From JAUMWX01 sp023394215 (GTDB lineage: Bacteria > Bacillota > Clostridia > Tissierellales > Peptoniphilaceae), in the NCBI GenBank assembly GCA_050313995.1, contig JBNPMM010000002.1: a DNA stretch of 64,000 nucleotides; one strand, 5' to 3'. This document shows, piece by piece, positions 36,365 to 44,838 of this stretch. Under the pieces are notes generated by a model. That model was not told where the DNA came from. It searched no databases and saw nothing but the letters and a program-made list of their open reading frames with translations. Position numbers and translations under genes: made by a program. Position 1 is the first letter of the stretch; each line of letters begins with the position of its first letter.

Positions 36365-37450
36365 ATGACAAATATTATAAATTATCTATATGAAGAAAAA
36401 AGATCATTCAAAGAATATCCTCTAAATGAGATTGACAGCCTTATTTTATGTCAATTCTCCTACATATCGCTAAAAAAATACTTTTCAGAAAATCTTAAAC
36501 GAATACATTTTAGCGATTTATCCTATAATGAGCTTTCCAATGATATGTTTAATAAATTAAATAAACGAGATGGCTTAAATAATATAAACCTTCTTTTGGC
36601 CTTAGCGGCAAATCCGAGATTTAATCAAATGATAATAAGTGATTATGTGGATATAAGGGATACTTTCCAAGAAGAGCAGTTCTCAGCATCAAGCTATATC
36701 CTAAACGATGAATTGACCTACATAGCCTTTCGGGGTACGGACGCCAGTATTTTAGGTTGGAAGGAAGATTTTAATATGACTTTCTCCTTTCCGGTTCCGG
36801 CACAGGAAGACGCTCTTAAATATCTTCTTGAAAACTGCAAAAGGCACCGAAAAATTATTATAGGAGGCCATTCAAAGGGTGGAAATCTTGCCGAGTATGC
36901 CTATGTGAAAAGTCCTGAACATATACAAAATAAAATATTAAAGCTTTTCAACCACGACGGTCCCGGTTTCAAGGAAAACAGTCTAAGCGAAGAAGAATTT
37001 GAAAGACTTGCGAACTTCTCCCAAAAAACCGTTCCCGAGTGCGGAATAATAGGCAACCTTCTTATATCATCCACACCTGTAAAAATAGTTGAAAGTAAAG
37101 AAAGGTGGATTTTACAGCATGATCCTTATTCTTGGATTATAGAAAACGGAAAGTTCAAAGAGGCGAAAAAAATCAACAGGTTGGGCAGAATATCGAATAA
37201 ATCTCTATACGAACTCCTATCAAGTCTTGAGCCGGACAGAAAAGAAAAGTTTATAAATATTATTTATAGGGCTATGGTCGATTTGGAAATACCCGACATA
37301 AATTATTTATTTGAAAATTTTACAAAATTAATCCCGCAAATGAACAATAAATTCAAAGACCTTGATAAAAAAGAAAAGGATTTTATGGATGAAAGTTTCA
37401 AAATTCTCGCCTACTCGCTCGTAAGATCAAATAGAAAAAAATTCAAATAA
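36365..37450 (+). CDS. Mbeg1-like (DUF2974) alpha/beta-hydrolase protein
   Basis: 361-residue protein of the DUF2974/Mbeg1-like family with a lipase fold. The nucleophile elbow is GGHSKGGNLAEYA (Ser near residue 174), and FNHDGPGF is a candidate acid position. The family is common in Firmicutes and its substrates are unknown. I place the start at 36365, where AAAGGATG lies 9 bases upstream; an ATG at 36353 is too close to that site. It begins an apparent three-gene operon with a membrane protein and methylglyoxal synthase. Confidence 0.82.
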   Translation: MTNIINYLYEEKRSFKEYPLNEIDSLILCQFSYISLKKYFSENLKRIHFSDLSYNELSNDMFNKLNKRDGLNNINLLLALAANPRFNQMIISDYVDIRDTFQEEQFSASSYILNDELTYIAFRGTDASILGWKEDFNMTFSFPVPAQEDALKYLLENCKRHRKIIIGGHSKGGNLAEYAYVKSPEHIQNKILKLFNHDGPGFKENSLSEEEFERLANFSQKTVPECGIIGNLLISSTPVKIVESKERWILQHDPYSWIIENGKFKEAKKINRLGRISNKSLYELLSSLEPDRKEKFINIIYRAMVDLEIPDINYLFENFTKLIPQMNNKFKDLDKKEKDFMDESFKILAYSLVRSNRKKFK

Positions 37451-37516
37451 AAATATTTATAATATTAATTTTTTTTGATATTATAGCACTATAAAATTAT
37501 TTTAAGGAGAATATAT

Positions 37517-38527
37517 ATGACAGGTTTTGACCAAAAAGATCCTTATGGCTCAAACCCATACGGAAACGATGAAAGCCCGGAAATTGAAAATGATGATTTT
37601 CAAGACAAAAGATTAACCGCAAAAGAAACTCTCATTTCCGCTAAGGAAAGCTCTGTGTCAAATGAGGGCTTAGCAAGCGATGAAAACACTGATGATTCAT
37701 ATGCTAATGAAAATTTCGAAGCAAATGATCCTACAGTTCACAAGCTTGAAACAAGAACTTACGAGGACGGTTATCAAAAACCAAATATGGCCAAGGAGGT
37801 AGGCAAATCCATATTTGCCCGTCTTTTCAGAAGGCTTCTGTCCTTAGCTATTATATTTGTAATAGGTATTGTATTTACTCTTCACGGTGATGTCTTTGAC
37901 GCTTTAGGAATATTCGGAAAAACTCTTACCGTCGACTCAAGCACTAAAGTCAATCTAAAATACAGTTGGAAAGAAGTCAATTCAAGTAAATATGACGACT
38001 ACTATTCAGTAGATAATGAGGGTATTTCAACTGTAAAACTTATCGCTAAAAGCGGCAGCTCAATCTTTCTTGTGGTTGAACTAAACGATACCGACGCTGA
38101 GTTAAGAGTCAAGGACTTCTTAAATAACATGACATCTCAAACTAAAGAAGACCGTGCAAGTATAGCTCAAGAATTAAAGCAATATAAACTTAGTGATTTC
38201 TTGGTAAAATTTATAGCAGAAGGCGATGTAAATGATAAAGAAGCTTTAACAAGAGCAAAAGAAGAACTTTACCAAAACCTTTACCTTTCAGGTGCTTTTG
38301 ACCGAGGAGATGTAATTTCCGGACAAAACATAACAGTTGACGGTAAAGAAGCCTATGCTATGGAGTATAACGAAATGGCAAAAGATAATAAGCACAAGCT
38401 GCAAATATTGAACTTTTTCAAGGAAATAAACGGAAAAATGTTCTTTTTTGAGGCATATTCAGACAAAAATGATTTCCCTGAACAAAGGGATAAATTAATA
38501 AAGGCCCTACAAGGCTTGGATTTTTAG
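37517..38527 (+). CDS. Single-pass membrane protein of unknown function
   Basis: 336 residues. The first 95 are acidic, Asn/Ser/Glu-rich and probably disordered, in the cytoplasm. A basic stretch (ARLFRRL) precedes one membrane helix at about residues 110-126 (LAIIFVIGIVFTLHGDVF). The remaining 210 residues are extracytoplasmic, with no cysteines and mixed alpha/beta character. AAGGAG lies 8 bases before the ATG. I do not recognise the family. Its gene is 9 bases ahead of methylglyoxal synthase. Confidence 0.75.
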   Translation: MTGFDQKDPYGSNPYGNDESPEIENDDFQDKRLTAKETLISAKESSVSNEGLASDENTDDSYANENFEANDPTVHKLETRTYEDGYQKPNMAKEVGKSIFARLFRRLLSLAIIFVIGIVFTLHGDVFDALGIFGKTLTVDSSTKVNLKYSWKEVNSSKYDDYYSVDNEGISTVKLIAKSGSSIFLVVELNDTDAELRVKDFLNNMTSQTKEDRASIAQELKQYKLSDFLVKFIAEGDVNDKEALTRAKEELYQNLYLSGAFDRGDVISGQNITVDGKEAYAMEYNEMAKDNKHKLQILNFFKEINGKMFFFEAYSDKNDFPEQRDKLIKALQGLDF

Positions 38528-38536
38528 GATAAGATT

Positions 38537-39016
38537 ATGAAATCTCCGTTACTTAAAATAAAGGTTGAAAAGAAAAAAAGGATAGCGTTGGTAGCTCACG
38601 ACGGCTTAAAAACAGAATTATTTGCCTGGATGTCCAACTATAGTCATATACTTAAAAATCACCATTTGTGCGGAACAGGTACAACTTCTACAATTATAAG
38701 GGAAAATTTCGGTCTTGAAATAGAATCCTTTTCTTCCGGTCCTCTTGGCGGCGACCAGCAAATAGGCGCAGAAATCTCAAAAGGAAACATTGATATGATG
38801 ATTTTCTTCTGGGACCCTATGAAGGCTCAACCCCATGACCCGGACGTAAAAGCCCTTCTGAGAATAGCCGTTCTTTACGATGTACCTGTAGCAATGAGCC
38901 CTGTAAGTGCAAGTATCCTGCTTACATCCGAATACATGGATAAGGAATATATAAAATATATCCCTAACGGACTTGCAAACATAAAAGATAGGGTTGATAA
39001 TTTGGAGATTAAATAA
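38537..39016 (+). CDS. mgsA: Methylglyoxal synthase
   Basis: 159-residue enzyme converting dihydroxyacetone phosphate to methylglyoxal and phosphate, a bypass that releases phosphate from sugar phosphates. Phosphate-binding GTGTTST, the catalytic Asp in SGPLGGDQQIGA, FFWDP and the following HDPDVKALLR match the family along the full length. It lies 9 bases after the membrane-protein gene. Confidence 0.95.
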   Translation: MKSPLLKIKVEKKKRIALVAHDGLKTELFAWMSNYSHILKNHHLCGTGTTSTIIRENFGLEIESFSSGPLGGDQQIGAEISKGNIDMMIFFWDPMKAQPHDPDVKALLRIAVLYDVPVAMSPVSASILLTSEYMDKEYIKYIPNGLANIKDRVDNLEIK

Positions 39017-39053
39017 CAAAATAAAAGAATTAAATATTAAATTATAAAGCACA

Positions 39054-39097
39054 AAATTCCCTGTTGGGGTAATTAAAATTACCTCAACAGGGAATTT
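39054..39097. terminator. Hairpin between convergent genes
   Basis: Long stem AAATTCCCTGTTG/CAACAGGGAATTT with an inner GGTAATT/AATTACC extension. T runs are short on both strands, so a bidirectional terminator is likely for mgsA and for the convergent amidohydrolase-like gene. Confidence 0.7.
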
Positions 39098-39114
39098 CAA
39101 CGCTTACAGTCACA

Positions 39115-40506
39115 TCACTTAACCCTATTTCCATTCACATACAATGCATCAATGAGAGAAGGAGCTGAGCTTGCTATCTTATCCTTTTTCAATAAGGCCA
39201 AATCGGCATAGTACCCCTTTTTCAATATTCCCCTATCCCTAAGACCATATCTTTCGGCAACCTTACCGGTAAATTTATAAACAAGGTCTTCAAGATAAAT
39301 TCCTTTTTCGACAGCCAGCCTGAAAAATTTAGGGTAATTTGTAAAAACTCCTTCGTCTACCATTCCTTCTTCTCTATAAACAGCCTTTGATGAAAATATT
39401 GCATAAGGGTTTCTAAGCATCTTGTCCAACATATCATCAGATTGAGCTTTATTAATTGATAAAATCGCTGATGATTTAAGCATGTATTCAAAAACTTCAA
39501 ACGAATCCTTACCTTCTTTTTCAGCAATTTCAGCTAAACTTTTTCCTAAATCTACGTAATTTTGTCCACATACAACAAGACTTATATCTTGATAGGCTAA
39601 GCCCGATTTCTTCATCAAATCCTTGTACAAAAGCTTAAGTTTTTTAATATCAGTATCCGACAAAGCTTGCAGTCTGTATAAGGACTTGAATTTTTGCGGC
39701 AAAAAAGACTCAGCTTTTACTTGCAAGAAGTTATATGGTGTTACCTGAAAAGAAATATCACAAGCACTTCTGTTTGCCTGATCTATCATTTCCATAATCT
39801 TTGAAAAAAGCTTTTGCGATAAATTTCCTATTAGTAAAATATCCCTTATATTCAATTTTACCCTACTCAATTCAGCTATTTCCACAATTTCCTTATATGC
39901 CTTTATAAGAGGATTTGAGAAAATAGTCTTTTTTACATTCAGATCTCCAGAAGATACAGCTCTCGGACTTATATTTAAAACTTTGTTCTTTTCCTTTACA
40001 ATTTTTGCTATGCTTAAAATTTCATTAAAATCCAAAACATTAGCCGGAAATTCTCGCAAATTTATTGACAGTCCAATAAAATTTTTATCTAAATTTTCCG
40101 CTATCAAAGATTCAAGCTTTAGCGTTTGCTCCCGACTTAATTTTTCGTCAAACGGAAATATCTTTTTTCTTAAAAGATTGTAGGATAAAATACAATAAAT
40201 ATTTTCATCTGAATTTATGGAACTATTATCTGTATCCATGTCTAAAATAAAGCTCCCCACTCCCTGCTTCTTAAAATATTTAAGATTTTCAGATATGCCT
40301 GCTCCTTTTTCAGAAATATCAAGTAAATTCAAGTCTATAAATGCAGGTGTTATATATTTATCATTTGCATCGATAATAGTTGTTCCTTTCGGGTATAATA
40401 CAGTTTTTCCTATGTCAACTATCCTATCCCCCTCTACAAGTATGGAGCCTATATAGGCTCCATTCCCGCTACCATCTATTATGGTAGTATTCTTAAATAA
40501 AATCAT
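39115..40506 (-). CDS. Degenerate amidohydrolase-superfamily protein (D-aminoacylase-like)
   Basis: 463 residues with the overall plan of the N-acyl-D-amino-acid deacylase branch: the start LFKNTTIIDGSG, small beta-sandwich residues, TIM barrel, and the end RYGLRDRGILKKGYYADLAL...DALYVNGNRV. The metal-binding residues are absent. The usual GFIDxHxH reads AFIDLNLLD; the THMRxEG box reads ISPRAVSSG; the barrel His (ISHHK in the family) falls at ILLIG; the GSDG aspartate falls at FSSK. It is therefore probably not a hydrolase; a binding or scaffold role is possible. It starts 1 base after the aminopeptidase gene stop. Confidence 0.75.
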   Translation of the reverse strand: MILFKNTTIIDGSGNGAYIGSILVEGDRIVDIGKTVLYPKGTTIIDANDKYITPAFIDLNLLDISEKGAGISENLKYFKKQGVGSFILDMDTDNSSINSDENIYCILSYNLLRKKIFPFDEKLSREQTLKLESLIAENLDKNFIGLSINLREFPANVLDFNEILSIAKIVKEKNKVLNISPRAVSSGDLNVKKTIFSNPLIKAYKEIVEIAELSRVKLNIRDILLIGNLSQKLFSKIMEMIDQANRSACDISFQVTPYNFLQVKAESFLPQKFKSLYRLQALSDTDIKKLKLLYKDLMKKSGLAYQDISLVVCGQNYVDLGKSLAEIAEKEGKDSFEVFEYMLKSSAILSINKAQSDDMLDKMLRNPYAIFSSKAVYREEGMVDEGVFTNYPKFFRLAVEKGIYLEDLVYKFTGKVAERYGLRDRGILKKGYYADLALLKKDKIASSAPSLIDALYVNGNRVK

Positions 40507-40507
40507 A

Positions 40508-41827
40508 TTATAAAAACCTAACCCTTCCGGCTTCTTCTATACTTATATTGGTTGAAAAATATTTTTCCAAAACCTTTATCGCATATAGTGTATCTTCTAC
40601 ACCGGCAGTTTCATAGCTTGAATGCATGGCAAGTTGTGCAAGCCCTATATCAACCGCATGCATAGATGCTTGGGTATTTGAAAGATTGCCCAAAGTAGAG
40701 CCCCCTGTAACATCACTTCTATTTGCAAAATTTTGAAACGGTACATCCGCCAAGTTACAAAGCTTTCTGAAAACAGCCTGGCTGAAAGCATCTGTCGTAT
40801 ATTTTTGATTTGCCGCTTCCTTTATTACAAGCCCCTTATTTAAGTAAGTTCTGTTTTCCTTATCAAATTTTTCCTCATGATTTAGATGTACGGCATGAGC
40901 GTTATCACAGCTTACCATAAAAGACCTTGATAATGCCTGATAATAGTCTTCTTCAGACCTGTTCAATCCTATATTTATCCTCTTTAAAACATCTTTAAGA
41001 AATGTTGACATGGCACCCTGTTTTGTATTTGAACCCACTTCCTCATTGTCAAAGCAAACATATACATTGATTGTATTTTTATTATCTCCCCCTAAAAATC
41101 CCTTAAGAGAGGCAAAAGCGCACTGTAAATCATCAAGTTTCGGACTCGAAATAAATTCATCCTTATAGCCCCAAACCGAGGCTTCCTGCCTGTTTACCAA
41201 AAACAGATCCTTTGCCATAATTTGTCCGACTTCAATTCCCAATTCAGCAGCAATCATAAGATCAAAAGCTCCCTTTTTCATGAGTCCGGCAGAAAATAGA
41301 GGACAAAGGTCGACCTGCCTGTTAAAGGCATAGCCGGAATTCACTTCCCTGTTAAAATGTATAGGCATATTTGGAATTAATAGTATATCTTTGTCTATAT
41401 AAATAAGTTTTGAGACAAGCTCTCCATCTTCTTCAACCAAAACTCTTCCCGCCAAACTTAAAGGCTTATCAAACCATGTTGAATCTATCATCCCTCCATA
41501 GGCCTCAACATTTAATTTTAAAAACCCCCCTGAAGCTTCAAGTTCGGGATTTGTTTTTATCTTATAAGTCGGTGAATCTCCATGGGCTGCTGAAATTTGA
41601 AAATGATAATCATCCATTTCCCCACCTATGTTAAATGCTATAATACTTGAATCATTTCTCTTGCTGTAATATTTGCCGCCATAGCTCAGTTCCCAAGCCT
41701 GTCCCTCCGGCAAATACTTATATCCGTTTTCTTTCAAATAACTTTCTATGGTAGCCACAGCATGAAACATACTGGGACTTGACTTTATAAAATCCAAAAG
41801 CTCCCTGCTAACTTCAATATTGTTCAT
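40508..41827 (-). CDS. M18 family aminopeptidase
   Basis: 439-residue zinc aminopeptidase of the aspartyl aminopeptidase/aminopeptidase I type, a cytoplasmic dodecamer removing N-terminal residues from peptides. Metal and catalytic motifs: AAHGDSPTYKIK (His-x-Asp), PKLDDLQCAF, CFDNEEVGS (Glu pair) and the late His in QLAMHSSYETAG. Good match along the whole length. It fits peptide and amino-acid fermentation. Confidence 0.93.
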   Translation of the reverse strand: MNNIEVSRELLDFIKSSPSMFHAVATIESYLKENGYKYLPEGQAWELSYGGKYYSKRNDSSIIAFNIGGEMDDYHFQISAAHGDSPTYKIKTNPELEASGGFLKLNVEAYGGMIDSTWFDKPLSLAGRVLVEEDGELVSKLIYIDKDILLIPNMPIHFNREVNSGYAFNRQVDLCPLFSAGLMKKGAFDLMIAAELGIEVGQIMAKDLFLVNRQEASVWGYKDEFISSPKLDDLQCAFASLKGFLGGDNKNTINVYVCFDNEEVGSNTKQGAMSTFLKDVLKRINIGLNRSEEDYYQALSRSFMVSCDNAHAVHLNHEEKFDKENRTYLNKGLVIKEAANQKYTTDAFSQAVFRKLCNLADVPFQNFANRSDVTGGSTLGNLSNTQASMHAVDIGLAQLAMHSSYETAGVEDTLYAIKVLEKYFSTNISIEEAGRVRFL

Positions 41828-41875
41828 ATAAACTCCCTTCTTACAGTTAAAATACTTTGGTTACTTCTTAAGAAT

Positions 41876-41905
41876 AACCCTCTGCTAAAATAAAGGCAGA
41901 GGGTT
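41876..41905 (-). terminator. Rho-independent terminator after HAD gene
   Basis: Stem AACCCTCTGC/GCAGAGGGTT, then TATTCTT on the minus strand; 11 bases after the stop. Confidence 0.65.
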
Positions 41906-41916
41906 TAAATAAACTT

Positions 41917-42642
41917 TTAATTATGCTTGGATAAATCTTGCAAAAATAATAGCAAATCATCAAAATTTCCCTTGGGATACTTTGATATATCCTTTTCATA
42001 CTTATTTATCAAATTATCTGTCAATAAAAATACTTGCATACCAAGTTCCAATGCTATCATATCTTCATCAACATCATTTCCTACCATTAAAACCTCATTG
42101 GGATTTATACCCAATTTTTGACATATTTCTCCATAATAGGAAAGATTAGGCTTACAGAAAGATGAGTTATCATAAGTTGTAAAAAACTCAAAATCATCCT
42201 CTTTTAAACCTGCCCAAGCCATTCTGAGCTGGGTTGCTCTTGTAGGAAATATTGGATTTGTAGCCAAAATCAATTTAAAACCAAACCCTTTTGCAAGTTC
42301 AATCACGGTCTTACTTTTTTCATTAAACCCTGCAAATCTCCTTGCCTCTTTAAAATCATTCTCATAAAAATCATCAAAAATCGGCATATGATCAAAAACC
42401 TTGTCCCCATAAATTTTATGAAAAGCATCCCAAAAAGCCTCTCGGTTAAGCCTGCTTCCATTATTATCAACCATGGCTTTTGTCCCTATCCAAATGTTTT
42501 TAATAAGCTCATCTTTTTGATAACCGTAGGGAACAAGCTTTTTCACCAACAGGGAAAAATACCCCTTTGCAAAAAGCTCATTGTCCATGGGTAAAAGAGT
42601 GCCGTCCAAATCAAAAAATATATATTTTATGCTCATCTCCAT
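41917..42642 (-). CDS. HAD-superfamily hydrolase
   Basis: About 241-residue HAD phosphatase with FFDLDGTLLP (nucleophile Asp, acid Asp) at the N-terminus, a helical cap at residues 20-110, LATNPIFPTR (motif II), the motif III Lys region around SFCKPNLSYY, and GNDVDEDMIA (motif IV). The cap arrangement resembles YjjG/HAD-IA proteins acting on small phosphoesters or nucleotides. Three close start codons exist (GTG 42651, ATG 42642, ATG 42636); 42642 is favoured by the AAAGG spacing but this is uncertain. Confidence 0.85.
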   Translation of the reverse strand: MEMSIKYIFFDLDGTLLPMDNELFAKGYFSLLVKKLVPYGYQKDELIKNIWIGTKAMVDNNGSRLNREAFWDAFHKIYGDKVFDHMPIFDDFYENDFKEARRFAGFNEKSKTVIELAKGFGFKLILATNPIFPTRATQLRMAWAGLKEDDFEFFTTYDNSSFCKPNLSYYGEICQKLGINPNEVLMVGNDVDEDMIALELGMQVFLLTDNLINKYEKDISKYPKGNFDDLLLFLQDLSKHN

Positions 42643-42678
42643 ATCCCCCACCTTTAAACTTTCAAGCAGGAAAATATA

Positions 42679-43911
42679 TTATTTTTCCTTACTTGAAAAA
42701 TGAAATAATATCAAACCTATAATAAACATAAACGCCAAAGAACCTACTGCATATTGTTGGTTACCTGTAAATTGTGTCACAAGCCCTATTGCCAAAGTTC
42801 CAAGCATTGCTGCTCCTTTACCGAAAATATCATAAATACCGAAATATTCTCCGGACTTTTCTACAGGTATTATCTTTGCATAATATGATCTTGAAAGTGC
42901 CTGTATAGCTCCTTGGAACATACCTACAAGGATAGCTAAAATCCAAAATTCATAGATTTTATCAAGCTGTATAGCATACAGAGCTATGGCAGTATATGCA
43001 AATATACATATCTTAATAAGATTTTCAGTCTTATACTTCTTTGAAATATAGGAAAATCCCAAAGCACATGGAAAGGCAACTATTTGTGTTACCAATAATG
43101 CCAAAACAAGTCCTAAAGAATCCAAACCTAAACTTGTTCCATAGGCTGTTGCCATATTAATAATCGTATAAACTCCGTCTATATAGAAGAAAAATGCCAA
43201 AAGATACAAAAGGATTTTTTTATTTTTAGCTATTTCTTTGAATGTTTCTCCAAGTTGCTTAAAAATTCCCTTTACTCTTACCCTGTTTTCCGCAACAAAA
43301 AATCTTTGCTTGTAATTTTTCAAAAGCGGTAAAGACATCAAAAGCCACCAAACGGCAATAATCATAAATGCAATAATAGTAGATATCCTTGTGCTTAAGC
43401 CTATTTTGCCACTGAAAAACATAACTGCCATACTCATAGAAAACGGTATAACGCTGCCTATATAACCCCAAGCATATCCGTGGCTTGAAACCCTATCCAT
43501 CCTATCTTCCGTAGTTATATCGGTCAACATACTGTCATAAAATATAAGGCTGGAATTATACCCCATCCTTGTAACTACATATATTATCAAAAATATAAAC
43601 CAGTTTTTTGTAAAAGGCATTAAGATACAGCCCACAACCCCAAAAACCAAAGAAATCGTAAATAATTTCTTCTTTCCGTCCTTTATATCCGATATAGTGC
43701 CCAATATAGGACCCAGCAAGCCTACGACCAAGGTTGCAACCGTAACCGCATAAGACCAGTAAGCAAAATACAAACTGTCATTTAAGCCTGCCGCATCTGC
43801 CAATTTGTTAAACACTATCGGTATAACTGTAGTGGAAAGCATTATGAAGGCACTGTTTCCTACATCATACAAAATCCACTGTTTTTCTAATTTACTCAGC
43901 TTGTCTCTCAT
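42679..43911 (-). CDS. MFS transporter, UMF1 family
   Basis: 410-residue, 12-helix transporter of the UMF1/Atg22-like major-facilitator group, recognised by the start KQWILYDVGNSAFIML and the late QALSRSYYAKIIP segment. Substrates are unproven in bacteria; the yeast relative exports amino acids from the vacuole. The ATG at 43911 follows GGAGAG; it overlaps the phospholipase-like gene by 20 bases, suggesting co-expression. Confidence 0.88.
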   Translation of the reverse strand: MRDKLSKLEKQWILYDVGNSAFIMLSTTVIPIVFNKLADAAGLNDSLYFAYWSYAVTVATLVVGLLGPILGTISDIKDGKKKLFTISLVFGVVGCILMPFTKNWFIFLIIYVVTRMGYNSSLIFYDSMLTDITTEDRMDRVSSHGYAWGYIGSVIPFSMSMAVMFFSGKIGLSTRISTIIAFMIIAVWWLLMSLPLLKNYKQRFFVAENRVRVKGIFKQLGETFKEIAKNKKILLYLLAFFFYIDGVYTIINMATAYGTSLGLDSLGLVLALLVTQIVAFPCALGFSYISKKYKTENLIKICIFAYTAIALYAIQLDKIYEFWILAILVGMFQGAIQALSRSYYAKIIPVEKSGEYFGIYDIFGKGAAMLGTLAIGLVTQFTGNQQYAVGSLAFMFIIGLILFHFSSKEK

Positions 43912-44710
43912 CTTTCTCTCCATTGTAATTAATTTTATATTCCAGAGGTACTTCCCCACCCTCATAAATATATCTAAATGTATTTTCCAAAATTTCAGCC
44001 GCCTTGTCCAAGGTTTTATCGAAAATTTCAGCCAAAATCCTATTTGAGTTTTCAGCCTCTTTGAAAGGTATCTGTCTAATCAAAAGAGCCTGCAAATCTT
44101 TTTGACCTGCAAGTTTAACTATAAACTTTAAAAAGTTTTCCTTAAACATACTCTCGGCATGAAACCACTTTTTTATTTTTCTAAAATAGTTAATCCCACT
44201 CATTACATAATCTCTGTCAACGTTATCATATTTTTGATAAAACTTATAAACGACTTTTTCAAAAATAGGGTCCTTAGGTATAAGTTCATTTAAGTAAAAC
44301 TTAAAAGGATCATGTCCATCCTCAAGCAGATAATACCTGTCAAGTTCAGATTCTATATCAATATGAGAATAAGTATCTGTAACAAGATTGTTTACAGTAG
44401 GATGAATATGAGAATCCAAAATAAAGTGACACATGGAACCCAACATATAAGCCGCTTCCGGGCTGTTTTTATCCGAAGCTCCAAGTATATCAAGCTGGTT
44501 GTTCAAAAATATTTCACCGTTTTGATCATGGATTAAAGACCCAGGATTCGGTTTTAACTTAAGAGATTTGGGACTGAAAAAGAACAGATCAGGTCCCTGT
44601 TGACCCAATAAATATAGGCTTGGATAAGATTCTGCCAATTTTTTCAAGTCTTCATTAAGTCTGTCTCTAAGCAGCAACCCAAACCTGTTATGTGTATATA
44701 TACTTGCCAT
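43892..44710 (-). CDS. Zinc-dependent phospholipase C-like protein
   Basis: 272-residue protein of the zinc-dependent phospholipase C-like family (Zn_dep_PLPC). Histidine/aspartate metal-ligand candidates: YTHNRFG near the start, GQQGPDLFFF, and MCHFILDSHIHPTVNN. There is no signal peptide, so it is cytoplasmic, unlike the secreted toxins of the family. The ATG at 44710 follows GGAGGTG. It is in an operon with the downstream UMF1 transporter. Substrate unknown. Confidence 0.82.
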   Translation of the reverse strand: MASIYTHNRFGLLLRDRLNEDLKKLAESYPSLYLLGQQGPDLFFFSPKSLKLKPNPGSLIHDQNGEIFLNNQLDILGASDKNSPEAAYMLGSMCHFILDSHIHPTVNNLVTDTYSHIDIESELDRYYLLEDGHDPFKFYLNELIPKDPIFEKVVYKFYQKYDNVDRDYVMSGINYFRKIKKWFHAESMFKENFLKFIVKLAGQKDLQALLIRQIPFKEAENSNRILAEIFDKTLDKAAEILENTFRYIYEGGEVPLEYKINYNGEKDERQAE

Positions 44711-44838
44711 CAAACACCTCCGTACCCTTAATATTCTACCATTTTTTATCCGGCTATATGTAAAATTTTTATAAAAATTTTTAAGAAAAATAAAAATCCT
44801 TAAAAATTGACATTAAAAATACAAATAACAAGAGCTGA

